Shown: piece after piece, positions 45,607-56,920 of the stretch | Layout: each line of letters opens with the position of its first letter | Numbering within the stretch: position 1 is the first letter of the stretch | Origin: Lagopus muta | Lineage: Eukaryota > Chordata > Aves > Galliformes > Phasianidae | Direction: 5' to 3' | Length of the DNA stretch: 64,000 bases | Assembly (NCBI RefSeq): GCF_023343835.1 | Contig: NC_064444.1 | Location: 19,195,219 to 19,259,218 of the forward strand | Notes under the pieces: generated by a model | Seen by the model: the letters and a program-made list of their open reading frames with translations, nothing else | Databases searched by the model: none | Told to the model about the DNA's origin: nothing | Translations under genes and position numbers: made by a program

Positions 45607-46099
45607 TGTCACGGATTTGACCAGATCAATCTATGTCCGTGACAGGGGTGACAGGCCTCTGCCCTCCCCCCCCCCCCCCACCCCAGTCCCACAAAAATGG
45701 GAAGGAAGGAAGGGAGGAAAAGAACAGCGGCAACAATCTATGGAGGAAAACTTATTTTACTATAATATTGGAATACAAGGTAACACAATAGATACAATTT
45801 AATTGCAATTGAGATTAATAAATCAGACAAGATGAGAGAGAGAGAGTTCCCGGGACCGATTCAAACCTGAAAAGCTTGGAACGGCTAGGAAAGCACCCTC
45901 CAGCACCCACTGCAAGGCAGCAAGAGAGCGCCCCCCCCACCCGGAAGGGCCAGATCCCGTGACTTCTGTAATGTACAGGGATAGGTACTTGGAATTGGGG
46001 CAGTGACACTTTAATGCCCCGTACACTACATGATGTTTTGATGTGGAATACTGAAACCCAAAAAACAAAAACAAAAACAAAAAACATAGAACCATGACA
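45607..46099 (-). repeat. Provirus 5' LTR
   Basis: 493 bp; the CAAAAA run is one unit shorter than in the 3' LTR. It is followed on the plus strand by the CCTTG target duplication at 46100-46104. Confidence 0.95.
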
Positions 46100-47507
46100 C
46101 CTTGGTATCACCCAGAACTTGTTCCATTACTGCTTTGAGGGGTCAGAGCCTGAACTCTAATAAAAGGCCACATGTCATCATGAAATCAGGCACACCTGAT
46201 ACAACCACACTACTAAGGCTCCTCTGCTAAACTTCACTGGTTCCCAATGCTCGCTTAAAAAATAAAGTCCACTGAGAGCATCAAACGCCAACACGTTTCT
46301 CAGTATCTGAACATCCCTGCCTTGTCCATCTCTGGCCAGCAGGACTAAATTCAAAGCAGTGCAAACCACCATTCCACACAAGTAGCTGTGTTTAATCCTG
46401 CAGATCAGAGCTCAATAAACACTGGCTCAGCACAAGTCACTCACAGAGAACAGGGGCTCTGCTACCACCAGCACCTGGTATACATCAGGAAGGAAAATGA
46501 ACCGAGGAAAATGAACACAGCAGCATACAACTAAGAGCTCCTCGTGATTGTCAGCACTGAAAGGAAAGTAAGCTGAAGAAAAACCTCAGGTAAATTCATA
46601 CAGGACAGCAAAGCAGAGAGGACAAAGGACTTGGACTGATCCTGAACTGAATGCATTAGAGAACAAGAGCCTTGAGAGGAGTAACTGGCTATACAGGTGA
46701 ACGATACACAAGTCTGAAATAGTGATTTCTTCAGAAGACTCCAGGGTGTTCCTCATCAAGACAAAGGACAGTACATAAAAATATCAGGATGGATATAAGT
46801 TGAAAATTCTTTTCAGCTGGCCTGGCATCCTGGGGCAAGCTGAAGACTAGACAGGACACCAACACAGGAAGAGAGAACTAACAGCACAGGGGGTGCCACA
46901 GAGAAACTGGAAAGTGACCAAATCTCTGCTCAGACAGAAACTGCTGTGTGAGGTAGAAAGCTGAGGGTGATACCTGCTGCCAATGAGAAGCACAGTGGAA
47001 GGACAGGACAGATGCCACCTGCAGCACAGACATTCACACCAGGGGCACAGTGCAGAACTACGATTCCAAAGCGATTATAAGGTTTTATTTAACAGTGCTG
47101 TGTGGGACGATTCAACTGCTTCAAGCTCAAACAAGCTGCAAGTGATTGATTAATCCGTACATCTCAGTGACCTCAAAACCTGATGTCTTGGAAAAAATAA
47201 ACAGAACAGACCATCTCAAATAGCAGATAATCAATCTACAGAACTTAATCCAGCAGGCAGTCCTGTGGCCAAATTCTGTGCTGGCAGCAGAGTCTTTTTA
47301 TGACCATTAGGAACATTCCCAGTTACAGAGCTACCACAACTTGGGCACAAAATACACAGACCCACCTGGGAGAACAGAAAATAAAGAAGCAACTTACCCT
47401 CCCCTCATCCAACTCCACTCTCACTTTAGAAGTGAAACTACAAGTTTAAATGCCAGGAAAAAACGAGGGAAAAAAATCACCTGGTATTTTCCAGGCAAAC
47501 CATCAAG

Positions 47508-47725
47508 ATCATAGAATCACATAATGTCCCAAGTTGTAAGGCATCCACAAGGACCATCAACCAACCAACCTGATGCTCCAGGAAGGACAACCCAAATGCA
47601 GATGGTCTTTAAGCTGCAGCAGCTCATGACCAGGCCCACAGCCCTGGGGAGCCTGGCCACAACCACTGGTATCAGATGCAGCAAGCACAGGGAGCAGGCA
47701 GGTAGGTACAGCAAGCAGCAAGCAA
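47508..47725 (-). repeat. Old CR1-like remnant
   Basis: Begins with ATAGAATCACATAATG and continues with blocks resembling a diverged CR1 3' end (GGACCATCAACCAACC, CTGGGGAGCCTGGCCACAA). Older than the other copies. Confidence 0.55.
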
Positions 47726-48689
47726 AGACCAATCTCTGAGAGGGGGCCTGCTTACAGAAATAAACCTGGGGCCTGCCTACAGAAAGCCCACACCTTTCAC
47801 TCCAGTAAAGCTCCACCATTTTGACAGCCAAAACACAAACTGCCATTTCACTTCTCATGGCTTTTCCCTGAACTCCCAAACAGTTACTTCACGTCCCCTA
47901 TCGCACTGCAACTGCTCATAATCAATAATCAAGATTATATCTTTCACGACATAAGCAGCTCACTTCTGCTTGGTGGCAATTACTTCCATTCCCATTGCGT
48001 CCCTTCATGTGAGAAAAATCACAGCCGGCTTTCTGACAGCCTCCTGCATGATTCCCCCAAAAGCACCCTGTATGTATTCTGAAGAGTGAAAGAAAGGAAG
48101 GTTCATGGAAACAGGCACACAAGGCTTGCAAGAGCTGCAGTGCTCCAGATCAGAGACAGGACCATCACAGTGCCAAAATACAGTTTATCACTAAAGGAAA
48201 CATTTCAGAGCATATTCACAACTTCTGCATAAGCTGTTATGATTTAGCATATCCAGCTTTCTTATTGTTCAGTTGGAGAAGGCAGATGCTCTCACACATC
48301 AATCAGCAAGCACCTGCATGAGCCAGCCCTCTGCTTTTCACGACAGACATCGCTACTGCTGGCTCTGACACCTTACCAGGAGATGCTTCAGTTCATTAAC
48401 GTGGACTTCATTCCTTCCATCAGCAGCTACTCCTGAACTGACCTTCATTCATACAGTGACACCACCAACTTCCAGCATGAGCTAGCCTGCAAAACACAGA
48501 AAAGAGAGCAGGATGACAACCAACACAGAGATAACACGTTTTAATATTCACGAACAAAAAAAGTAACGGCAATACAGAAGGGCAGCTGCAGCAACACAGC
48601 AGTACATAAAGAAATGAAAACCTGGCCCAGCCCCAAGGCCCCACCTCCAGATGCCTCATTCAGCAGAGATCCATTATCTCAGCAACCAC

Positions 48690-49135
48690 CCACTACCCAA
48701 CCCGCCAGCGTTCCTGTGACCTGCCATCAGCTGATGAGACAGAAGTAAGATCACCATGATTTTCCAAGCCACGAGATGGGCCAGGACCCCACAAGAGGAT
48801 TCACAATACTTTAGATGGTTCCTCATGAAGGCAGAGTGGAGAAGGACCATCGCCTCCCTTGCCCTGCTGCCCACCGCTCTTTTGTTGCAGTCCAGAATAC
48901 TGTTGGCTTTCTGGGCTACCAGCACACACTGCTGACACAGGTAAAGCTTTTTGTCTCCCAGGGAAGCCCAAGAGCTTCTTGGCAGGGCTGCTGTCCAGGA
49001 GTTCTCCCACCATTTGGTAGTTGTGCTCTGGAATCCTGCCTTCAGGCATAAAAGCCAGGGAAGCGTTGCTGGTGAAGACAGTGGCACAGAAACCATGAGG
49101 TACATCAGCCCTCTCTGCTCCTGTGCTTATTAACA
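48690..49135 (-). repeat. Old CR1 RT remnant
   Basis: The minus-strand frame still reads like the CR1 RT C-terminus (QQCVLVAQKANSILDCNKR, then a HLKYCE stretch equal in place to HLEYCVQVW in intact copies). It contains substitutions and stops. Confidence 0.65.
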
Positions 49136-49961
49136 CAACAGTAGGTCCGCACCGTCCCTGTCTACTCTTTCACTTGTAAGGAAACTCTATCAGCTGGAGC
49201 CTTCACACTCCTCTGCAAGTATCAGGTCCATGTCAGGTGAAAGCAGCCAAAGCTGACCCTGACTATCACAGCCCTGACCAGCTCCCTGTCGGCCAGTGTG
49301 AGACCCAGCTGAGCATCACCTGTGTTTCCCCCAGCAGCTGTGTGAAGAAGTTGGCTGAAATCAGTGGCCTGTTGTTCTGCTCAGCCAGAGAATGCCAGGG
49401 CAATTGCAGCTCCCATGGGCAGCTGCTCATTGATCTGCAGACAGCACAGATTGCTGACAAAAGGCTTCTGCCTGCTCTCCTTGATCAAGCAGTTGGTAAG
49501 CAGCCTGATCAAGACCACGCAACAGTTAATGATGTTATCCTATAATAGCTCAAGTGACCAAAATGAGAGAATCTTTTTCATGGTGTACTGCACGTGAGTC
49601 ATAGGCTCATTCACTTCTGGACACTTAAGGACACAGTTTGCAAAGGAATCCCTCGTTTTATCTCCATCTATCACTAGCTGTATCCAATGAAGTCCTGCAA
49701 GAAGACACAAAAGCTGGGACAGGCTTGCTGATAACAGCTGAGGACACACTGGAATGCCCATGACACAACAGCCACTGCAGTCAAGGAAGATCTAGAAAAC
49801 ACAGGTGTTGAAGCAGAAGGGAAAGAAATAAGCTTAGTCATGCTCCTGTGGCACACGACTCCATTTGTTTGGCTAAATTCCTTTATAGGCTGCCCTCATT
49901 ATGCACAGCAGGGACAGCTTCAGCTGTCCCAGATGTGGGTATCTATTGTCAGTGCAGGTGT

Positions 49962-50211
49962 TGTTGGACAAAGGAATGTCTGTTGTCAGCAACTGCGAGA
50001 CCCCCCCACGGGATGTGACGCGATAGGCCCTCTCCCTGCTCTATGATTGATGTGTAGCACGTGCCCTTAGGGGTGTAGACGAAGCACATAGGTTATATAA
50101 CCTAGAGTTCACGTGTAATAAATGCCATTTGCTGTTCATCATATTGGTGTCTGCGTGCAGTCATTCGGTCCTGGCCTGGTTTTAGGTCAGTACCGTAGGA
50201 GGCAATGCAAC
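49962..50211 (+). mobile_element. ALV/EAV-like solo LTR (about 250 bp)
   Basis: The core TTATATAACC (TATA box, near 50092), AATAAA at 50117-50122 directly followed by TGCCATTTGCTGTTCATCAT, and ATTGGTGTCTGCGTGC have the layout and wording of avian leukosis/EAV-type LTR R-U5 regions. The start (TGTTGGACAAAGG) and end (GCAATGCAACA) are my best choices; I could not confirm a target duplication. Confidence 0.65.
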
Positions 50212-50599
50212 AAATGTCCTTCCAGGCTCTGGGAGTAACAACCTACATTTCACCAGATATTTGCATCTGAACAGCTCCTTCCTATCCTTAATCTCCACAT
50301 GTGAGCATTAGTGAGGTACCTCACAGGGAGATGTGTATGTTGTGGACATCTGACCTGAGGCAAGAGGAACTGAGGGGAGTATTGGGAGGGGGGGAGAGGA
50401 TCAGAATGGGGGAATAAGGAGGGGAGGGATGAGGTGAGGGTGGGGAAGGGACCCTGGGGGTAAAAATGGAGAACCGGGGGGGGGGGGGGGTGTGCCGAAA
50501 AGGAATGGGGGGAAACTGGAGTTGGGGAGGCTCGGGGCAGAGTGTGACCCTGGGGGTCAGAAAGAGGGACTGGGGGAGTTTATGGCCGAACCGTGGAGG

Positions 50600-50860
50600 G
50601 GAACGAGGCAGCGATGTATCCTGGATTGGGGGAGAACACACAGCGCACCTCCCCATACCGAGCAGAGGCCCTGAACACCACAGAAGCCCCACGGGGCCAA
50701 CGCAGAGCGGCCCCCGCCCCGGTGCCCCCCCCCAAACACCCACTTGTAGAAGCTGAAGCTGAGGTGGCGCTCGGAGCCCGGAGCTGCCATGCAGCGTTGG
50801 AGCAGCGCGCTGCCCCGCACCACTTCCGCACGGCTGCCTCCTTCTTCGCGGCGCAGGGTG
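50600..50860. promoter_or_regulatory. CpG island, left half, split by CR1
   Basis: CpG-dense sequence around a start codon at 50790 (minus). It stops abruptly where the CR1 octamers begin at 50861, and CpG-rich sequence resumes at about 53233. This is best read as one CpG-island promoter interrupted by the CR1. Confidence 0.6.
50744..50790 (-). CDS. Short first coding exon of an unidentified gene
   Basis: A minus-strand ATG in good context (CATGGCAGC) opens MAAPGSERHLSFSFY and reaches a donor AA|GTGGGT after 15 codons plus two bases. Placement in a CpG island supports a real first exon. I do not recognise the protein, and found no second exon to the left with confidence. It could be the 5' exon of a gene crossing the 46-50 kb region; linking it to the RIPK2-like exons is not supported by sequence. 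Confidence 0.4.
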
Positions 50861-53232
50861 ATCACAGAATCACAGAATCACAGAATCACCCGGGTTGGAA
50901 GGGACCCCAAGGATCATGTAGTTCCAACCCCCCTGCCTAGCAGGGCCACCAAACATACACATTCAGATCAGGTTGCCCAGGACCCTGTCCAACCTGGCCT
51001 TAAACACGTCCAAGGACGGGGCATCCACAACCTCCCTGGGCAGCCCGTTCCAGGGCCTAACCACTCTCCTAGTAAAGAACTTCCCCCTAACATTCAACCT
51101 AAATCTTCCCTCCTTCAACTTAAAACCATTTCCCCTAGTCCTGCTGTTGTCAGCCCTTTTGAAGAGTTTACTCCCCTCCTGGGTGTAGGTTCCCTTCAGG
51201 TATTGATAGGCTGCAATGAGGTCACCCCACAGCCTTCTCCAGGCTGAACAAGCCCAACTCCCTCAGCCTGTCCTCATAGGGGAGGTGCTCCAGCCCCCTG
51301 ATCATCTTAGTTGCCCTCCTCTGGACCCTTTCCAAAATCTCAATGTCTTTTTTGTACTGAGGGCTCCACACCTGGACACAGTACTCCAGATGGGGCCTCA
51401 CAAGAGCCGAGTAGAGAGGGACAATCACCTCCCTGTCCCTGCTGACCACCCCTCTCCTGATGGAGCCCAGGATCCCATTTGCCTTTCGAGCTGCCAGAGC
51501 GCACTGCTGGCTCATGTTCAGTCTCTCGTCCATCAGGACCCCCAGGTTCTTCTCTGCCGAGCTGCTCTGAAGGACCACTCCTCCCAGCCTGTACGGGTGC
51601 CTGGGGTTCCTCCGGCCCAAATGCAAAACCTTGCACTTTGCCGTGTTGAACCTCATTAGGTTCACCCGAGCCCAGCCCTCCAGCCTGTCGAGGTCCCTCT
51701 GAATGGCATCCCTTCCTTCCACCGTATCAACCGCACCACTCAGCTTGGTGTCGTCAGCAAACTTGCTGAGGGTGCACTCAATTCCCTCATCGATGTCATT
51801 AATAAAGATGTTAAAGAGCACCAGTCCCAAGACAGACCCTTGGGGGACACCACTTGTTACCGGCCTCCACCTGGACATAGAGCCATTGACCACCACCCTC
51901 TGTCTGCGGCCTTTCAACCAATTGCTTATCCATCGGGTCGTCCACCCATCAAATCCACTTCCCTCCAATTTGGAGATGAGGATGTGGTGGGGGACCATGT
52001 CAAAGGCCTTGCTCAGGTCCAGGTAAATGACATCGGTCGCCTTCCCTTCGTCCACCAATGCCGTCACTCCATCATAGAAGGCCACAAGATTAGTTAGGCA
52101 TGACCTTCCTTTGGTGAAGCCGTGCTGGCTGTCTCGGATCACATGCTCATTCTTTATGTGACCAAGCATGTTGTCCAGGAGGATCTGTTCCATAATCTTC
52201 CCAGGCACGGAGGTGAGACTCACCAGCCTGTAGTTCCCCGGGTCCTCCCTGCTCCCCTTCTTGTATATGGGAGTGACGTGACCCTTCCTCCAGTCGTCCG
52301 GGACCTCACCTGACAGCCACGACTTCTCAAATATGATGGAGAGCGGCTCGGCAACCACCTCAGCCAGCTCCTTCAGGACCCTGGGATGCACGCCATCCGG
52401 CCCCATAGACTTGTATTCATTCAGTCTAAGGAGGCACTCTCGGACTTGCTCTGCCCTTACAGTGGGGAGGGATTTACCTCCTTGGTCCCCACATAGAGGT
52501 TTGGGGATGCAGGGTTCAGGGACGTGAAAAAGACTAGAATCCTGGCCACTAGTGAAGACTGAGGTGAAGAACTCATTCAGCACCTCAGCTTTCTCTTCAT
52601 CTGTTGAAGCCAGTTCTCCTTTTAAATTTACCAAAGTAGGTACGCCCGTTTTGGCCTGTCTCTTCTGGGCAATGTACCTGTAGAAGGTTTTCTTATTGTT
52701 TTTCACGTCCCTTGCCAAGTTCAGTTCTGCCTGCGCCTTGGCTTCCCTGATCCCGCGTCTGCAAGTCCGGACGGCATTCCTGTACTCTTCCCAGGTGACA
52801 CAGCCTTGTTTCCAGAGCTTGTACACCCCTTTCTTCGCCCTCAGTTCTCTCAGCAGGTCCTTGCTGAGCCATGCCGGTTTCCTACCTCGTCTGCCCACTT
52901 TCTTATTCAGAGGAATGGAGACCTCTTGTGCTTCCAGGAGGGCATCTTTGAAGAGCTGCCAGCTCTCCTCAACATCCTTGTCTTTGAGGGCAGCGCGCCA
53001 GGGGATCTTGGCCAGCAATCCATTGAGTAGCTTGAAGTCTGCTCTTCTGAAGTTCAGTGTCCTGGTCCTGCTCTTTGCCAGGCCCACATTGCTTGAGATC
53101 ACAAACTCAACCAGGGCGTGGTCGCTGGAGCCCAGGCAGCCTCCAACCTTGACGCCTTTGATGATCTCCTCGGCGTTGGTGAGCAGCAGGTCCAGCAACG
53201 CTTCACCTCTGGTCGGTCTGTCCAATACCTGA
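50861..53232 (-). mobile_element. CR1 LINE, 2.4 kb, RT frame open
   Basis: The 3' end is at 50861 with three ATTCTGTG-type octamers; the 5' end is truncated near 53232. A single 673-codon frame (53243-51222) covers the CR1 reverse transcriptase: [36 protein letters not shown] and the active-site FADDTKL, then RQHQRVV-type and [11 protein letters not shown] blocks. The endonuclease part is missing and the frame is broken near 51222, before the CR1 C-terminal blocks. It is one of the better preserved CR1 copies here. Confidence 0.95.
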
Positions 53233-53760
53233 ACCACGCGCATCTCGCCCCCGTCGACCCCACAGCTCCTCCCTCGCCCGGCCCCAACGCGCCGCTCCAG
53301 TAAGCGCCCTCAGCGTGGGCAGAAAGTCATCAACCTTTTATTCTCATTATTACTACTAAAAATCTCTGTTGTCTTTTACGAATTGCTGTGAATTTTCACT
53401 CGGCACACACAGGTGCGTTCTGCGTTTCCTCAGTTGCTCCTCGCCTCCAATCTGACCCGGCCGAGGGCTTTGTGGGGCTCCTCCTGCTGATACAAAGAGG
53501 AGAGGCTTCTTACGCGCGTGGGAAGTGCCGCGGCACATCTGCACAGCTCCCTTTGCCAGCCGCAGAACCCTGGCTTGCTCTGCTCCGCTCCCTGGGCTGC
53601 CATGGGACGCCGGAACGGCGCTGCTGATGGGGGAAGGCAGCTGCACTCCTCCCTCCCGCCAGCAGTCGTGCCTCCACACCCGCAGCAGGACGGTTTCCCT
53701 CCCGTCCAGCGCTCTGTTTTTCTCCAAACTCCAAACGTCAATGGAAGTTTCCCATTGTTC
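53233..53760. promoter_or_regulatory. CpG-rich right half of the split promoter region
   Basis: CpG-rich sequence continues at 53233-53310 (GGGGCCGGGCG-type on minus) and again at 53450-53720. With 50600-50860 it probably formed one island before the CR1 inserted. No exon is supported within it. Confidence 0.5.
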
Positions 53761-54720
53761 TTTGCTATGAGTATTTAATTGTAATAGAGGGTTTGTGCAT
53801 CTTGTTATTTTTCTTGCTTTCTGGAAACAAGAAAAGAAAAGAAATGATCTCTTGGCACTCAGCAGTGACCGCTAGCTTTGCCTTTGCTAACTACCGTTTC
53901 AGCTTGTCTTGAATAAACCTGATGAGAGCAGTGGAATAATTAAACCTCCCAGAAAATTAACTGTTGTGGCAGTTTGTCTTTACATCATGCTATATAGATT
54001 GCAGTTCATTGTTTTAATGAAAAAAAAATTAAGTTCATCTGTGCCTTGGAATACTGAATGTAATTAAATGAATAAAAGTACACTATAAGATTTCATCTGG
54101 GTACACAGGAAGCATTCACTGAGCACCTTCCATCTCTTCTTTCACCTTTCATCTCAACAAATATACATGAGAAAAAGTGGGTAACAACCACAAGCACGCA
54201 TGGATGAGTCAGAGCACCACATCTTTAACGAGGAGAGGATAGCCCTACCGTTTAGTTTCAGTCCCACTGGATATGACAGCATCACTGCAGTGGGATCACA
54301 GACAGATTGACGTCTGTGACTGCAGTGTTTGGAGACCCCTGTGCAGGGAGATGAAGTCAGCCTAAAGTGTTCTTTCTATATGTGTACTGGTTTTGCCTCA
54401 GTTGTCGTTATTTTCCCTTCAGAAAACTGTGCTGAAGCAGTGAACTGAAGGCAGGAGTTGTCTGGGCCATGATGCCTTTGGAGGGCAGGCTTGACTTCCC
54501 TATTGGTCATTTAACTACTTCCCTCCACTGCTCTGCTGCTGTGATCAGATTACAGTGAGAGTGTCTTAGCCTGCCCTTCCTCACTTGCTTTCTGGTTCTG
54601 AGTGCCTTGGAATTGTCCTTTCTAAACATGCCTGACACTCACCTCCTTTTGCTAGCTATGGTCTGTTTCACCTTTCTTTCAGTATATTCCCTCCCTCTTG
54701 TCTTGTGAGCACTGAAAGAA
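53761..54720. other. No gene seen
   Basis: AT-rich sequence without recognised repeats or exons. Confidence 0.4.
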
Positions 54721-54721
54721 C

Positions 54722-55203
54722 ATCACAGAATCACAGAATTGTAGGGGTTGGAAGGGACCTCCAGAGATCATCGAGTCCAACCCCCCTGCCAAAGCAGGTT
54801 CCCTACAGCAGGTCGCACAGGTTGGCATCCAGGCAGGTCTTGAACATCTCCAGAGAAGGAGACTCCACCACCTCCCTGGGCAGCCTGTTCCAGTGCTCTG
54901 TCACCTCACCTAAAGAAGTTCTTGCACACATTTGTGCAGAACTTCCTCTGCTGCAGCTTGTGTCCGTTTCCCCTTGTCCTGTCTCCACTCACCACTGAAA
55001 AGAGCCTGGCCTTACCATTCTGCCCCCCACACCTTAGATATTTATAGACCTGGATCAGGTCCCCTCTCAGTCTTCTTTTCTCAAGGCTGAACAGACCCAG
55101 TTCACTCAGCCTTTCTTCATAAGAGAGATGCTCCAGGCCCCTCACCATCTTTGTGGCCCTCCGCTGGACTCTTTCCAAGAGATCCCTGTCTTTTTTGTAC
55201 TGG
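54722..55203 (-). repeat. CR1 LINE, 3' fragment
   Basis: Begins ATCACAGAATCACAGAATTGTAGG and carries all standard CR1 3' blocks through GCTGGACTCTTTCCAAGAGA and TTTTTTGTACTGG. Minus strand, 5'-truncated. It is the same subfamily as the fragment at 8391. Confidence 0.95.
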
Positions 55204-55732
55204 AAGTGTAAATGTTAGTGCTGCATGGAAATGGAATTAGGAATGGTACATGGAAGCGGAACTGAGGGTACGAATAGTGGAATTGTGAAAAACAAAACAA
55301 GGAAGACCTAAATCAGCACAAAGTTTAAAGAAGAGCACTGGGTTAAAATATTCAAGTCTGTGATCTGCTCCAGCCAAAGCAGATCAGCGCCGGCAAGAGA
55401 ACGCATCCCCCCTCTCCCCCTCCCCCCCGCCCCAAAAGCAAAATGCGGTGTTCTTACTGCAGTAAGTGATGAGGCTGTAACCAGAAGGGAAACCACTGGC
55501 AAAAGTGAGGGGGTTTGCTTTGTTAGACGTTTACAATCGCATATAGGAAAACAGGTAGGCGTACACAGATTGCCAAATCATCCAGTCAATTATTGCCAGT
55601 CCAAACTTTGACTAGGGCATGAGTTACTAGAAGAACTGTAAACTGAAATAAAGTTTAAAGGAAAACTGGAATTTGAGGTAAAAAAGAACAGTTACTAAAG
55701 GTGCTTAGTTGAGCATTGTGGGAATTAAATGT

Positions 55733-55950
55733 TGTTTCTGCATTAGAATTGGATAATTTTATTTATATATTTATTTCATGATCTCCACTATCATAGTTCT
55801 TTTTGGGAGTCCTTCTACTTCACCTGGGGAAGATCTCTGATAGTTTACATCACTGATCCTCTAGACGAACCTTCCCAGGCACGCACACTCTGTATAGAGG
55901 TGTATATATGTATATTTTGTCACACACACTGCAAGAACATCCTGTACATG
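55733..55950 (+). mobile_element. Truncated copy of the 18243-type LTR
   Basis: Starts TGTTTCTGCATTAGAATTG like the LTR at 18243 and follows it for about 217 bp (TTCTTTTTGGGAGTCCTTCT, GACGAACCTTCCCAGG, ACACACTGCAAGAA). It breaks off at about 55950, and CpG-island DNA begins within 30 bp. The second half with TATA and polyadenylation signals is absent. Confidence 0.85.
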
Positions 55951-55971
55951 CAAGTACATACATGCAAGAAC

Positions 55972-56221
55972 GCGGTCACGTGGCGGAAGGCGAGTGCGGA
56001 GCGGTGCCGGGCGGCGCGCCGGCTTTCTCCTCCTGGCCGTGCCGTGCGATCGGCTCCCGTGGGGTCCGGGGCCTCCCGGGGACGGCGCGGCTTACGTACG
56101 GGACGGTGCCGGAGGGCCGGGACCGGCGGCAGCGGGGTGAGCGGGGCCAGTGGGCGCGGGCGGGCGGGCGGGGAGGGAGAGCTGTGGGGGAAGGAGGTGG
56201 GGGGAGGGAGAGCCGGGGGAG
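55972..56221 (+). promoter_or_regulatory. CpG island up to an assembly gap
   Basis: Extremely GC- and CpG-rich, with an E-box TCACGTGG near 55977 and repeated GGGCGGGCGG near 56160. A donor-like GGCAGCGGG|GTGAGCGGGG near 56137 suggests a non-coding first exon on the plus strand. It runs straight into the N gap, so its gene cannot be followed. Confidence 0.55.
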
Positions 56222-56244
56222 NNNNNNNNNNNNNNNNNNNNNNN
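56222..56244. other. Assembly gap (23 N)
   Basis: Unknown bases. Composition changes from very GC-rich to AT-rich across it, so the true gap may be larger than 23 bp or the join may be wrong. Confidence 0.99.
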
Positions 56245-56711
56245 AGCACATATTTGGTTGGAAAACTAGAGTAATAAGGACAGAGAGTTTTGGCAAATGC
56301 AGAAGCAATCAAAGTACAAAAAGCAAAGCTTTGTAAGTATTCCACAGTTTGTATCATATCTGATCATAAATTGATAATCATAAATTAAATAAAATATCTC
56401 CGTGGCTTTACCTTCTCCAATCAAAATGGAAACGACTCATAGCCCCTTACAGTGAGGATTATCTACTTAGGTTTTATACACGAAGTGCTCTGGAAAACTG
56501 TAGCAAGTACAAACAGTACAAAAAGAAATTTGAGATAATCATAGCTGGCCAATACATTGTAGCTATGTAAAGAATGGAGGAGAGGCAGAATTCAGAAAGT
56601 TTTCAAAGACATTAAAAAAAGGTTTCTTGCTAGGCTTCAACCCTTGACAGAGCTACAGACAATTTCTATGTACGTTTTGTGATTTCTGGCAGGTCGTTTT
56701 CTCACTTACAC

Positions 56712-56920
56712 TCATAGAATCACTCAGGTTGGAAAAGACCTGAAAAATCATCAAATCCAACCATAACCTCACCACTTTTGCTCTAACAACCCTCTACTAA
56801 ATCATGTTCCTGAGCACCACATCCAAATGGATTTTAAAACATCCAGGGATGGTGACTCAACCACCTCCCTGGGGAGCCCAGTCCAGTGCTTTTCTAACTT
56901 CAGCTCTGAGAAAAGGACAA
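56712..56920 (-). repeat. Old CR1 subfamily fragment
   Basis: TAGAATCACTCAGGTTGGAAAAGACC, then ATCATCAAATCCAACC and CCACCTCCCTGGGGAGCCCA. This wording belongs to an older CR1 type than the copies at 8391 and 54722. Confidence 0.85.

Larger units (their letters stand above)
39590..46099 (-). mobile_element. Nearly complete ERV-L-type provirus, no env
   Basis: A 6.5-kb provirus on the minus strand, bounded by near-identical LTRs and a 5-bp target duplication CCTTG (39585-39589 and 46100-46104). In transcription order it has the 5' LTR (45607-46099), primer site, gag, pro, RT, RNase H-integrase, polypurine tract and 3' LTR (39590-40087). There is no env frame. Gag has the RCWDSGAHSLSLDG type of stretch and pol the integrase style I associate with class III (ERV-L) elements of birds. 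Breaks: pro lies in a different frame from gag, and pol carries in-frame TGA codons at 42946-42948 and 42127-42129. LTRs differ by about three substitutions plus length changes in C and CAAAAA runs, so the insertion is recent. Confidence 0.92.
46105..49961. other. No gene seen; two old CR1 remnants
   Basis: Moderate composition with no exon chain I can support. It would be the first intron region if the exon at 50744 belongs to a leftward gene. The recognisable parts are the CR1 remnants listed separately. Confidence 0.4.

Noticed and set aside
45617-45802. Small plus-strand frame in the LTR
   Set aside because: It is antisense across LTR poly-C and A-rich sequence and repeats in both LTRs; not a gene.
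50744-50790. Treating this exon as the first exon of the RIPK2-like gene
   Set aside because: It does not resemble the RIPK2 N-terminus and no intermediate kinase exons were found.
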